From positions 1,990,001 through 2,054,000 of the forward strand of contig NZ_JALJXF010000001.1 of the NCBI RefSeq assembly GCF_024169925.1: a stretch of 64,000 bases of DNA. The letters are read 5' to 3'. This DNA is from Methylorubrum extorquens. Its GTDB lineage: Bacteria > Pseudomonadota > Alphaproteobacteria > Rhizobiales > Beijerinckiaceae. The number at the start of each line of letters is the position of its first letter. Position 1 is the first letter of the stretch. A program made the position numbers and the translations under genes. Below the pieces are notes generated by a model that was given only the letters and a program-made list of their open reading frames with translations, was not told the origin of the DNA and ran no database searches. This document shows, piece by piece, positions 10,801 through 16,859 of this stretch.

Positions 10801-11952
10801 CTCGCCTTGCTCGCCGGGGCCGAGCAGGTTCAGCGCCTCGTCGGCGACGTAGACGGAGTAATTCGGGATCGGGCCGCCGATGGTGACGGGCCGGCCCGGC
10901 CGCATCTCGGCGGCGGTCGCCACCACGGTGGCCTCGGTCGGGCCATAGGTGTTGAACAGGCGCCGCTCACCGGTCGCCCAGCGGGCCACCAGGGGCTCGG
11001 GCAGGGCCTCGCCGCCGAGCAGCACGAGGCGGACACTCGGCAGGTCGCCGGGGATCATGGCGAGCAGGGTCGGCACCGTGTCGAGGACGGTGATGCGCGC
11101 CTCGGCGATGATCGCGGGCAGGGACTCGACGTCGCCCATCATCGCCGGGCTCGCCACGAACAGGCAGGCGCCGACGAGATAGGGGACCCAGATCTCCTCC
11201 ATCGAGAGATCGAAGGCGACGGAGGCGCCCTGGAACACCACATCCTCGGCGCAGAGGCCGTAGACGGCGTTGCCCGCGCGCAGGAAGTGGCAGATGTTGG
11301 CGTGGCTGATGCTGATGCCCTTCGGCACGCCGGTCGAGCCCGAGGTGTAGATCAGGTAGGCCGGGTGCTCCGGTCCGAGGCCGGCAGCGTCGAGATCGGG
11401 CGCGGAGGCTCCCTGCCCCGCCCGCAGAAGCGCTTCGGTGGTGACGGCGGGCGTGCCCTCCGGCGCCTGGGGCCGCAGGGTCTCCGAGACGAGGAGCGCC
11501 TTGGCCTCGGCATCGTTCAGGCACACCGCGACCCGGTCGGCGGGCGCCTCGGCGTCGAAGGGGAGCCAGGCGGCGCCGGATTTCGTGATGCCGATCTGCG
11601 CGATCAGCAGTTCGGTGCCGCGGGCCATCCACAGCCCCACCACATCCCCCGGGCCGATGCCGCGGGCGGACAGCCCGGCGGCGATGGCGTCGGAGCGGGC
11701 ATCGACTTGCGAATAGGTCAGGACCGGACGGCGCCCGTCCGAGCCGGGCTCGGCGGCGTCGATCAGGCAGGGCGCGTCGGCCCGCTCCCCCGCGCTCGCC
11801 CGGAACAGGTCGGCCAGGGTCTCCCGGCGGATCAGGTCGGGCCGCGCGGGCCCCCGCAGGACGGCGCGGCCGCCGAGGCGCCCGCCCGATCCGTCGTCGT
11901 GCCGCCCCGCCTCGGCGAGACCGCTCATCCGATGCTCTGCTGCCGATTCCAC
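7846..11952 (-). CDS. Pls/PosA-type NRPS-like enzyme: adenylation + carrier + three membrane/hexapeptide repeats
   Basis: A 1,368-residue membrane enzyme. The adenylation domain covers roughly residues 45-540: TSGSTG at 203-208, NTYGPTEA at 334-341, YRSGD at 422-426 and SGKVDRKAL at 529-537. A carrier domain has FFSELGGHSL, with Ser589 the likely phosphopantetheine site. From about residue 630 onward there is no condensation domain. Instead there are three tandem units, each of membrane helices, a (R/I)LxGxKxG-like segment and a left-handed beta-helix of hexapeptide repeats. This plan is that of Pls, the epsilon-poly-lysine synthetase, and its relatives. The specificity-pocket Asp248 (FDLSMEE) is of the amino-acid-activating type; the substrate is unknown. 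The start could be GTG 11952 or ATG 11928. It probably makes an amino acid polymer or amide. Confidence 0.9.
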   Translation of the reverse strand: MESAAEHRMSGLAEAGRHDDGSGGRLGGRAVLRGPARPDLIRRETLADLFRASAGERADAPCLIDAAEPGSDGRRPVLTYSQVDARSDAIAAGLSARGIGPGDVVGLWMARGTELLIAQIGITKSGAAWLPFDAEAPADRVAVCLNDAEAKALLVSETLRPQAPEGTPAVTTEALLRAGQGASAPDLDAAGLGPEHPAYLIYTSGSTGVPKGISISHANICHFLRAGNAVYGLCAEDVVFQGASVAFDLSMEEIWVPYLVGACLFVASPAMMGDVESLPAIIAEARITVLDTVPTLLAMIPGDLPSVRLVLLGGEALPEPLVARWATGERRLFNTYGPTEATVVATAAEMRPGRPVTIGGPIPNYSVYVADEALNLLGPGEQGELLIGGPGVAGGYLKRPELTAEKFVANPYPSDGTDPVLYRSGDAVSMTADGDILFHGRIDDQVKIRGFRVELGEIEARIRAQDGINQAAVVLRRDDEVDRLVAFLVPERNAALDRAALRKNLAAQMPPYMVPGHFETVETLPRLTSGKVDRKALRIAPLTVAVADGEQEAPDNETEAALLAAAKKVFGDGPIGLEADFFSELGGHSLLAARFVGAVRETPALAGITLQDVYNGRTLRVMAANLIERTGGAGAQTAIRDLSFVPPPLLRRALCGLAQAIALPFVIALATAQWLGIFVTYLLLTGGGLGFWGELGVLLLVYIGINAVTATVAIAAKWLILGRTKPGRYPLWGVYYYRWWLAQRLTPLVHIKWLQGSPVIVTYLRLLGAKIGDDVLISDLDVGAADLLTIGRGSSLGGRLVIANAEVVGNELVIGRVEIGEDVAIGTSCVIGPGAVIGDHAEIADLTTVPAGTEVGTAEAWDGSPGRRVGTVDFSALPEPATASPARRAAFGAVYAFLLAAVPAVGLLPIFPAFYIFDQISDNLSELTDVDYHVYLPLLTWPTAMLMTAGTVLLIAAIRWAVLPRATSGTVSIWSGFYLRKWLVALASEVTLETLSSLFATVYMRAWYRLMGAKMGRGAEISTNLGSRHDLVAVGANNFIADEVVVGEEEIRRGWMHLHPVETGARVFVGNDGVLPPGARIPDDVLIGIKSKPPANAAMSPGETWFGSPPIRLPVRQKVDLGSNAQTFEPSVAAKLRRGLFEAFATSFSPMLYISLAICAIDWVFYPAILAEDWGGLALAFVLASVAIALIQTGSVIALKWLLMGRYRPGMRPMWSWWAMRTEAIAVAYWGLAGKVLLEHLMGTPFLPWMLRLFGVKVGKGACLLMTDITEFDCVEIGDFAAINRSAALQTHLYEDRIMKVGRVVVGRGVSVGAFSTVLYDSHVGDYARLRPLTIVMKGESIPAHSEWEGAPAVPVVHAAAEPAARAA

Positions 11953-12128
11953 GTGCTGCCCATTCCCGGATCGGTCGTACCCCGCGCCGACGCTGGCGGC
12001 GCGCGATCCCGCGCCCCATGATCGGCACCCTTGGCGGTTTTGCGACAGGATCGCGCCCTACGGATGATTGTGGTCGAGAGACCCACCCGGATATCCCGCA
12101 CGCGTTCCATATACGGGATGGGCGGCCA

Positions 12129-12151
12129 GAAAACCGGTGTTCCCGAACACC
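12129..12151 (-). terminator. Terminator of the NrtR/SPFH/NAD-kinase-like operon
   Basis: Read on the minus strand, GGTGTTC and GAACACC form a stem immediately followed by GGTTTT, 24 bases after the stop codon of the NAD-kinase-like gene. The stem and short T-run fit a modest intrinsic terminator. The rest of the gap up to the NRPS-like start shows no gene. Confidence 0.5.
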
Positions 12152-12174
12152 TCGGGCCTGCGACGCCGCCCGGC

Positions 12175-13098
12175 TCACCCGGTGACGAGGTGCAGGGCCC
12201 GGTCGGCCGGCGCGATCCGCACCTGCCGGCCCCAGCCGAAGCCCAGAAAGTCCTGCTCGATCCCGTCGGCGAAGATCACGCCGCCCTCGTTCATCCGCGA
12301 GGTGACGACCAGCGGCGCATCGGTGAGCTTGCCGGCCCGCAGCCGCGTCGCCGTGGCGACGCTCGGGAACGGCTCGCGCACCCAGTAGCCCACCGCCCGC
12401 TCGTCGGGGGCGAGCGACAGGCCGAGCCGGGTCGCCTCACTGATCGAGCGGGCCCAGCCGGTGGCCCCGGTGCCGGAGGCGACGATGAGGCCGCTGGAGG
12501 ACTGCTCCTCCGCCTCGATCTCCGCCTCCCCTTGTGCCTCCCCGGATCGAGGCGCCTCGATCCGGTAGCGGGCGGATTGGTGGCTGCGGTGGCCCACGAA
12601 GATCTCGTTGAGGGCAAACAGGCGCTCGGCCCCGTCGATCACCGCCTGAACCATGGTGCGCCGCTCGATGCCCACATCGCCCGCGGCACTCGCCGGCAGC
12701 AAGCGGGAGAGCCGCTCGACGGGGTTGCACGCCAGCACGCCGTCATAGAGGTCGGGCGCCGGGTTCACCCCGATCACCGGCTGCGCGCCGAGATACTTGG
12801 CGACGTTGGCGATCAGCCCGTCCTGCCCGACGGCGACGACCACGTCGTCGGCGGCGAACAGGAAGCGGTCGAGATCGGCCCGCCGTACCAGGGCTTGGCG
12901 CCACTCGCCCGGCACCGCGGCGCGGGCCTGCGCCAGCACCGCGTGGAAGCGCTCGTGGCGGGCCTCGACTTGCGCGAGACCCTGGCCGCGGCTCTCCAGG
13001 AAGAAGCGGGCCTGTCCCCGCGTGGCGTGCCGGGCGATGAGCAGCTCGTAGTCGGTCTCGCGGGTGACGAAGACCGCCCGCGGAGTCAGCGCGGCCAT
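12175..13098 (-). CDS. Divergent ATP-NAD-kinase-family protein
   Basis: A 307-residue protein with the NAD kinase/diacylglycerol kinase fold. The usual GGDGT loop is present as VAVGQDGLIANV (residues 88-98), with Gln in place of the second Gly but the catalytic-type Asp kept. The Asn-Glu pair appears in ALNEIFVGHRSHQSARY (164-165), and the nucleotide loop as ASGTGATGW (207-215) in place of the common STPTGSTAY. The substrate-binding regions therefore look modified but not dead. It is the third gene of an operon, 11 bases after the SPFH gene, with the NrtR-like regulator first. It may phosphorylate NAD or a related nucleotide; a different substrate is quite possible. It is unlikely to be the cell's main NAD kinase. 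Confidence 0.82.
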   Translation of the reverse strand: MAALTPRAVFVTRETDYELLIARHATRGQARFFLESRGQGLAQVEARHERFHAVLAQARAAVPGEWRQALVRRADLDRFLFAADDVVVAVGQDGLIANVAKYLGAQPVIGVNPAPDLYDGVLACNPVERLSRLLPASAAGDVGIERRTMVQAVIDGAERLFALNEIFVGHRSHQSARYRIEAPRSGEAQGEAEIEAEEQSSSGLIVASGTGATGWARSISEATRLGLSLAPDERAVGYWVREPFPSVATATRLRAGKLTDAPLVVTSRMNEGGVIFADGIEQDFLGFGWGRQVRIAPADRALHLVTG

Positions 13099-13109
13099 GC
13101 CTCCCTCCC

Positions 13110-14090
13110 TCAGCGCGCCGGGAGGCCGGCCGGCCGGCGGACCTCGCCGATCAGGGTGGCAAGCAGGTCCGGCGTGACGTTGACGTGCTCGATCGTGTCG
13201 AGCTTGCCCGCCAGCGCCTGGGCGGCGAGGCCGAGCAGGGTGCCCGGCGCCACGTCGCGGTAGATCGCGACGCGCGCGGCCTCGGCCTCGGTCCGCGCGC
13301 CCTCGACCATGCGGATGCGCTCGGCCTCCGCGCCGGCCTCGATCCCTTCCGCCTCGGCCCGTCCTTGCGCCCGGTTGCGGGCGTTCTGCGCTTCCTCGGC
13401 GATCAGCAGGCTCTCGCGCCGGGCGAGTTCGGTCCGGGTGGCGAGTTCGTTCTCGGCGATGGCGCGTTCCTTTTCCACCGCCAGCGCCCGGCGGGCGAAG
13501 GTGGCCTCGTCCGCCTTCTGCTGCAGCGCCTCGTAGGTCGGCGTCTGAAGCGCGCGCTCCAGCTCGCTCGACGGGGCGAGGTTGGTGAGCCGCACCGAGA
13601 CCACCGCGACGCCGATCTCGGCCAGCGACGGATCGGCGGCCAGCGTCGCCTGCACCTGCCCGCGCAGGGCCTCCGGTCCGGCATCGAGCAGGGCGCGCAC
13701 CGGCGCGCTCCCGAGGAATTGCAGCACGGCCTGGTTGGCCAGCCCGGCGATGCGCGCCTCGATCCGCTCGACCGGCTCGCCCTGGAACCGGCCGGTGCGC
13801 AGGTCGAGGGAGAAATCGACGCGGGCGGCGAGCCGCTCGGGATCGGCGACGTGCCAGCCGACGCTGCCCTGCACCGCGACCGCCTGGAAGTCCGCGCTGC
13901 GGCCGCGGACGAACAGCGTCATCTCGCGGTCGTCCATCGGCAGTTCGCTGATGCTCGCGGTCTCCGGGCGGAACCAGAAGACGAGGCCGCGCCCGCTCTG
14001 GCGCGGGCGGCCGTTGCGGTAGCGGATCACGTAGTGGCTCGCCTCGCTCCGCAACTGGGAGAGAACGCCGAAGCGGCGGATCGTGGCCAT
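13110..14090 (-). CDS. SPFH/band-7 (prohibitin-like) domain protein, no membrane anchor
   Basis: A 326-residue SPFH-type protein. The true ATG (14090) lies one base after the regulator's stop (TGACATG) and has AAGGAG upstream; longer readings of the frame merely run into the regulator gene. Residues 20-180 form the band-7 beta-rich domain with the typical SVRLTNLAPSSELERAL end. Residues about 195-270 form an Ala/Glu/Arg-rich coiled coil of flotillin type. Unlike most SPFH proteins it has no N-terminal hydrophobic helix, so it is predicted to be soluble or peripheral. Tight coupling on both sides says that it works with the Nudix regulator and the kinase-like protein. Its function is unknown. 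Confidence 0.85.
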   Translation of the reverse strand: MATIRRFGVLSQLRSEASHYVIRYRNGRPRQSGRGLVFWFRPETASISELPMDDREMTLFVRGRSADFQAVAVQGSVGWHVADPERLAARVDFSLDLRTGRFQGEPVERIEARIAGLANQAVLQFLGSAPVRALLDAGPEALRGQVQATLAADPSLAEIGVAVVSVRLTNLAPSSELERALQTPTYEALQQKADEATFARRALAVEKERAIAENELATRTELARRESLLIAEEAQNARNRAQGRAEAEGIEAGAEAERIRMVEGARTEAEAARVAIYRDVAPGTLLGLAAQALAGKLDTIEHVNVTPDLLATLIGEVRRPAGLPAR

Positions 14091-14091
14091 G

Positions 14092-14847
14092 TCAGTCTCC
14101 TTGCGAGGGGATTTGCGAAGGGGTTTGGCGAAAGCGGTACAGCTCGGCGGGGCGGTAGGAGGTGCCCGTCTCGAAGCGGCCGGTGGGGTCGAGCCAGCCG
14201 CGGTCGAGCATCCGGCGGCGGAAGGCGGGCTTGTTGAGGCCCGCGCCGAGGATCGCCTCGTGCACGTCCTGGAGCTGGCGCAGGGTGAACCGTTCGGGGA
14301 GCAGGGCGAAGCCGACCTCCGAATAGTCGAGCTTGCCCCGCAGGCGACGGATCGCCAGCGCGACGATCTCGGCGTGGTCGAAGGCGAGCGGCAGGGCCGC
14401 GCCGTCGGCCGCATGGACCGTCACGGATCCCGCCCCCTCGGGCGACGCCGCGACCGTGCCGGGAAGCAGGGCCGGGGCCCGCGTCCGTGCCTCGACGAAG
14501 GCCGCCTCGGTCAGGAGCGCGAGATAGGCGACCGTGATGATGCGCATGCGCGGATCGCGCTCCACCGCGCCGAAGGTGTAGAGCTGCTCCAGATGGGCCT
14601 GCGCCCCGCCCGCCTTCTCGCGCAGAACGCGCGCGGCAGCCTCATCCAACGCCTCGTCGATCCCGACGAAGCCGCCCGGCAGCGTAAAACGCCCTGCATG
14701 CGGGTGCCGGTCGCGCTTCAGCAGCAGGAGGGTCGGGCGACCGCCCGAGAGACCCAACAGCACCAGATCGACGGCCACGGCGGGCCGGGCGTAGTCGGCG
14801 GGATCGTAGCGCGCCAGAAAGGCGGCCTCGGACTCAGCTTGGCTCAT
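14092..14847 (-). CDS. nrtR: NrtR-like regulator: degenerate Nudix domain + winged helix
   Basis: A 251-residue protein with an N-terminal Nudix domain and a C-terminal winged-helix region (about residues 165-250: LPERFTLRQLQDVHEAILG, then NKPAFRRRMLDRGWL). This matches NrtR, the ADP-ribose-responsive repressor of NAD genes. The Nudix box is broken: after G59 and E65, the expected R-E-U-X-E-E reads R73-V74-L75-R76-E77-K78, so two metal-binding glutamates are lost. That fits a sensor rather than a hydrolase. It is the first gene of a three-gene operon and probably represses itself through the palindrome in its promoter. A plain Nudix hydrolase is the less likely alternative because of the C-terminal domain. 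Confidence 0.85.
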   Translation of the reverse strand: MSQAESEAAFLARYDPADYARPAVAVDLVLLGLSGGRPTLLLLKRDRHPHAGRFTLPGGFVGIDEALDEAAARVLREKAGGAQAHLEQLYTFGAVERDPRMRIITVAYLALLTEAAFVEARTRAPALLPGTVAASPEGAGSVTVHAADGAALPLAFDHAEIVALAIRRLRGKLDYSEVGFALLPERFTLRQLQDVHEAILGAGLNKPAFRRRMLDRGWLDPTGRFETGTSYRPAELYRFRQTPSQIPSQGD

Positions 14848-14887
14848 GGGGATCTCGCTCGACCAGCCTTATATCCATCTCGCGATT

Positions 14888-14916
14888 TAGTTATATGCCA
14901 ATTGAATATATGTCAA
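14888..14916 (-). promoter_or_regulatory. Promoter with embedded imperfect palindrome before the NrtR-like gene
   Basis: On the minus strand there is TTGACA (14916-14911), 17 bases, then TAACTA (14893-14888), about 40 bases before the regulator ATG. The whole spacer and the first base-pairs of the -10 box are an AT-rich imperfect palindrome at 14892-14910, with TATAT arms and about 14 of 18 positions symmetrical. An AT-rich island of this kind is unusual in this genome. A repressor bound here would block RNA polymerase, so it is a strong candidate for the NrtR operator. Confidence 0.65.
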
Positions 14917-15108
14917 CGCGACGAGAGAAACCGGCGCGCCGGCTCCGGCTCACTCGATCGCGACGACGCGCGATCGGCGGCGCGCACCAGCACGTCTCGA
15001 ACGTCGTGATGCGCTGCAACCAAGCGGCGGCTCGGACCGTTCTGTGGGTCCGCAACAAGCCCGAGCGCCCCAGGCGCCGCCAACGCAAGAAACGGAAAAC
15101 CCCGCCAC

Positions 15109-15726
15109 ATGAAGACGAACGCCCTGCGCCTCACCGCCGCCACCGGCCTGCTGGCCCTGATGACCGGCCTTGCCGCGGCCCAGAACCCCGACCTGACCAA
15201 GAACCCGGAGAACACCGGCCGCGCCCCGACCGCCACGGAGGCCACCAAGTCCAACAGCGACCTCAAGGAGTGGCAGGTCGCCAAGTCGGCCAAGGTCGGC
15301 CTCGCGCAGGCCATCGCCACCGCCGAGGGCAAGGCCGAGGGCGACGAGAAGGGCGGCAAGGCGATCGACGCCGACTTCGAGAAGGCCGACAGCAAGAACC
15401 CGGCGCACTATTCGATCAAGGTCGTCTACCCGAGCGGCAAGCTCGTCGAGCATGGCGTCAACGCCGACACGGGCGAACTCTACAAGTCCGAGAACCAGCC
15501 GTTCGAGCGCTACTTCACCCGTCTGAAGGTGGGCGATTTCCAGAACGCCAAGGTCTCGCTCAAGGACGCGATCGCGCTCGCCGAGAAGAAGGCGCCGGGC
15601 GGCAAGGCCTACGAGGCCGAGGTCGAGCGCGAGGGCAATGCGGTCGAGTACGAGATCAAGCTGGCCCTCACCGACCGCGAGCAGGAGGTCAAGGTCGGCC
15701 CGGACGGCACGGTGAAGAACGACTGA
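15109..15726 (+). CDS. Secreted protein with two PepSY domains
   Basis: A 205-residue exported protein. Residues 1-24 are a signal peptide ending LAAAQ. Two PepSY-type units follow, at about residues 62-130 (VGLAQAIATAEGKAEG ... GKLVEHGVNADTGELY) and 140-205 (VSLKDAIALAEKKAPGGKAYEAE ... EQEVKVGPDGTVKND). PepSY domains occur in protease propeptides and in periplasmic proteins that bind or inhibit peptidases. It stands alone, divergent from the regulator operon, and a hairpin follows it. The exact role is unknown. Confidence 0.85.
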   Translation: MKTNALRLTAATGLLALMTGLAAAQNPDLTKNPENTGRAPTATEATKSNSDLKEWQVAKSAKVGLAQAIATAEGKAEGDEKGGKAIDADFEKADSKNPAHYSIKVVYPSGKLVEHGVNADTGELYKSENQPFERYFTRLKVGDFQNAKVSLKDAIALAEKKAPGGKAYEAEVEREGNAVEYEIKLALTDREQEVKVGPDGTVKND

Positions 15727-15739
15727 TCCCGCTTGAATG

Positions 15740-15763
15740 CCGCCTTCCTCCGAGGGAAGGCGG
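15740..15763 (+). terminator. Hairpin after the PepSY gene
   Basis: A 9-bp perfect stem (CCGCCTTCC / GGAAGGCGG) with a 6-base loop begins 14 bases after the PepSY stop codon. There is no T-run, but the position suggests a terminator or 3'-end stabiliser. Confidence 0.5.
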
Positions 15764-15988
15764 TCGAGCGGAGACCGCCAAGGACCGTCCGGGAACCGCA
15801 TGGAACCCGGACGGTCCGCCGCCGACGCACCAACTTGGAAGAGGCGCGCAGGGATCGATTCGGGAGAGCATCCCGAGCCCCTGTCCCTGGAACGGCGGCC
15901 GGAAACCGTCTTCAAAGGTGGCGCGGAAGGCGCCGCCGTCACGCCTCAACCGAACATGACCGGCCGAGTCGAGCCCCTTCAGCGTCCG

Positions 15989-16081
15989 GGATGCGGTTCG
16001 AGCTTCTTGTTCCTGCATCGTCCCGAAAGCCGGCGACCATCTTTCGGGACGGCGCTCTCCGCTCCCGCGAGAGCGCCGTCC
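15989..16081 (-). repeat. Dispersed intergenic repeat, copy B, with adjoining hairpin
   Basis: Positions 15989-16051 read on the minus strand match the repeat at 7705-7770, starting CGTCCCGAAAGATGGTCGCC. Next to it, 16047-16058 and 16070-16081 form a 12-bp hairpin (GGACGGCGCTCT / AGAGCGCCGTCC). In this copy the hairpin is on the other flank than in copy A. The whole intergenic stretch 15727-16169 holds only repeats and hairpins; I see no gene in it. Confidence 0.6.
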
Positions 16082-16110
16082 GACGAAGGGAAACCGGTTC
16101 GTCGAAAGAC

Positions 16111-16170
16111 TGCGCGTCGAAACAAGAAGCGAGAGACGCCGGCCTGATGCAATCAGGTCGGATACGGCTC
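16111..16170 (+). repeat. 60-bp dispersed repeat with palindromic core, copy 1
   Basis: The stretch from TGCGCGTC to GATACGGCTC is 60 bases long, the same length as its partner at 32405-32464. The right half is nearly identical in the two: CGGCCTGATGCAATCAGG, then Y, then CGGATACGGCTC. The core GGCCTGAT-GCA-ATCAGGTC is an inverted repeat with one mismatch in this copy. It ends at the stop codon of the small gene at 16170-16445. Confidence 0.7.
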
Positions 16171-16445
16171 TAACGGGCGTCGTGGCCCTTGCCGCTGGCG
16201 CCGGGCGAGGAACCGGAGCCGGCATCGTTGGCACCCGTGCTGTTGGTCGTACCGGACCGGCTCTTGTCGCCCGAGGTGGGGCCGCTGCCGGCCGCGCCGG
16301 GCGAAGCGCCGGAACCAGCATCGTTGGCGCCCGTGCTGTTGGCCGTGCCGGAGCGGCTGGTCCCGGAGGCTCCCGAGCCCTCGGCGGCGAAGGCGGCGGG
16401 CGTGATCAGGAGGGTGCTCGCGAGAGCGAGGGTCAGAGCCTTCAT
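16170..16445 (-). CDS. Small secreted Gly/Ser/Asn-rich protein with two tandem repeats
   Basis: A 91-residue protein made of a signal peptide (MKALTLALASTLLITPAAFA) and a mature part. The mature part is two copies of a roughly 30-residue unit built around SRSGT(A/T)NSTGANDAGSG, ending in a short GKGHDAR tail. The repeat is also plain in the DNA, so the unit arose by recent duplication. The ATG has GGGAGA upstream; a longer frame exists but begins before the signal peptide. It is Gly/Ser-rich and has no cysteine, so it is probably a disordered periplasmic or surface protein. The function is unknown; similar small repeat proteins are common in Methylobacterium. Confidence 0.7.
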   Translation of the reverse strand: MKALTLALASTLLITPAAFAAEGSGASGTSRSGTANSTGANDAGSGASPGAAGSGPTSGDKSRSGTTNSTGANDAGSGSSPGASGKGHDAR

Positions 16446-16859
16446 GGCGTGTCTCCCTATTGCTGATGGGATTGGGCCTTCGGAGAACCGACGCCCCGGG
16501 ACGCTGTTCCCCCCGCCCCCCTCCCACACGAAGCATCGATGGATCGCGGCTCGGAACCACGCCCCGCCGGAGCCGTCCCGACAGCACGCATCCCGACCCC
16601 ACCCACGTCCCTTCTCAGATAATCGCGCCGTTGTGATGGATTAAGACGGAACCGTGGGGCCAAAAACAGCTTGAGCGGCGGCTGCCCCTGTGGGCGGCGT
16701 GTCCTGCAGCCAGTTTTGCTGCGGGGGTTTTGCCGCGCCGAGGGCGTCATCACTGGGGCATCCCCCGATGATGCCGTCATCCAGACAGGCACCTCCCGAA
16801 GTATGCAGCCTGTCCCCGTCCCGCGATCCAATCCGCAACCCCCGTGGAGGAGGCCGACG
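16446..16859. other. Intergenic region between divergent genes, 414 bases
   Basis: This region separates the small repeat protein (minus) from the phosphoesterase (plus). I see no credible gene. A short inverted motif around 16751-16792, with ATGATGCC and GGCATC elements, may be regulatory. A good GTGGAGGAGG ribosome site closes the region at about 16844-16853. Confidence 0.4.

Noticed and set aside
9934..12021. 695-codon frame antisense to the NRPS-like gene
   Set aside because: Low complexity and no family; the minus strand encodes intact adenylation and carrier motifs.
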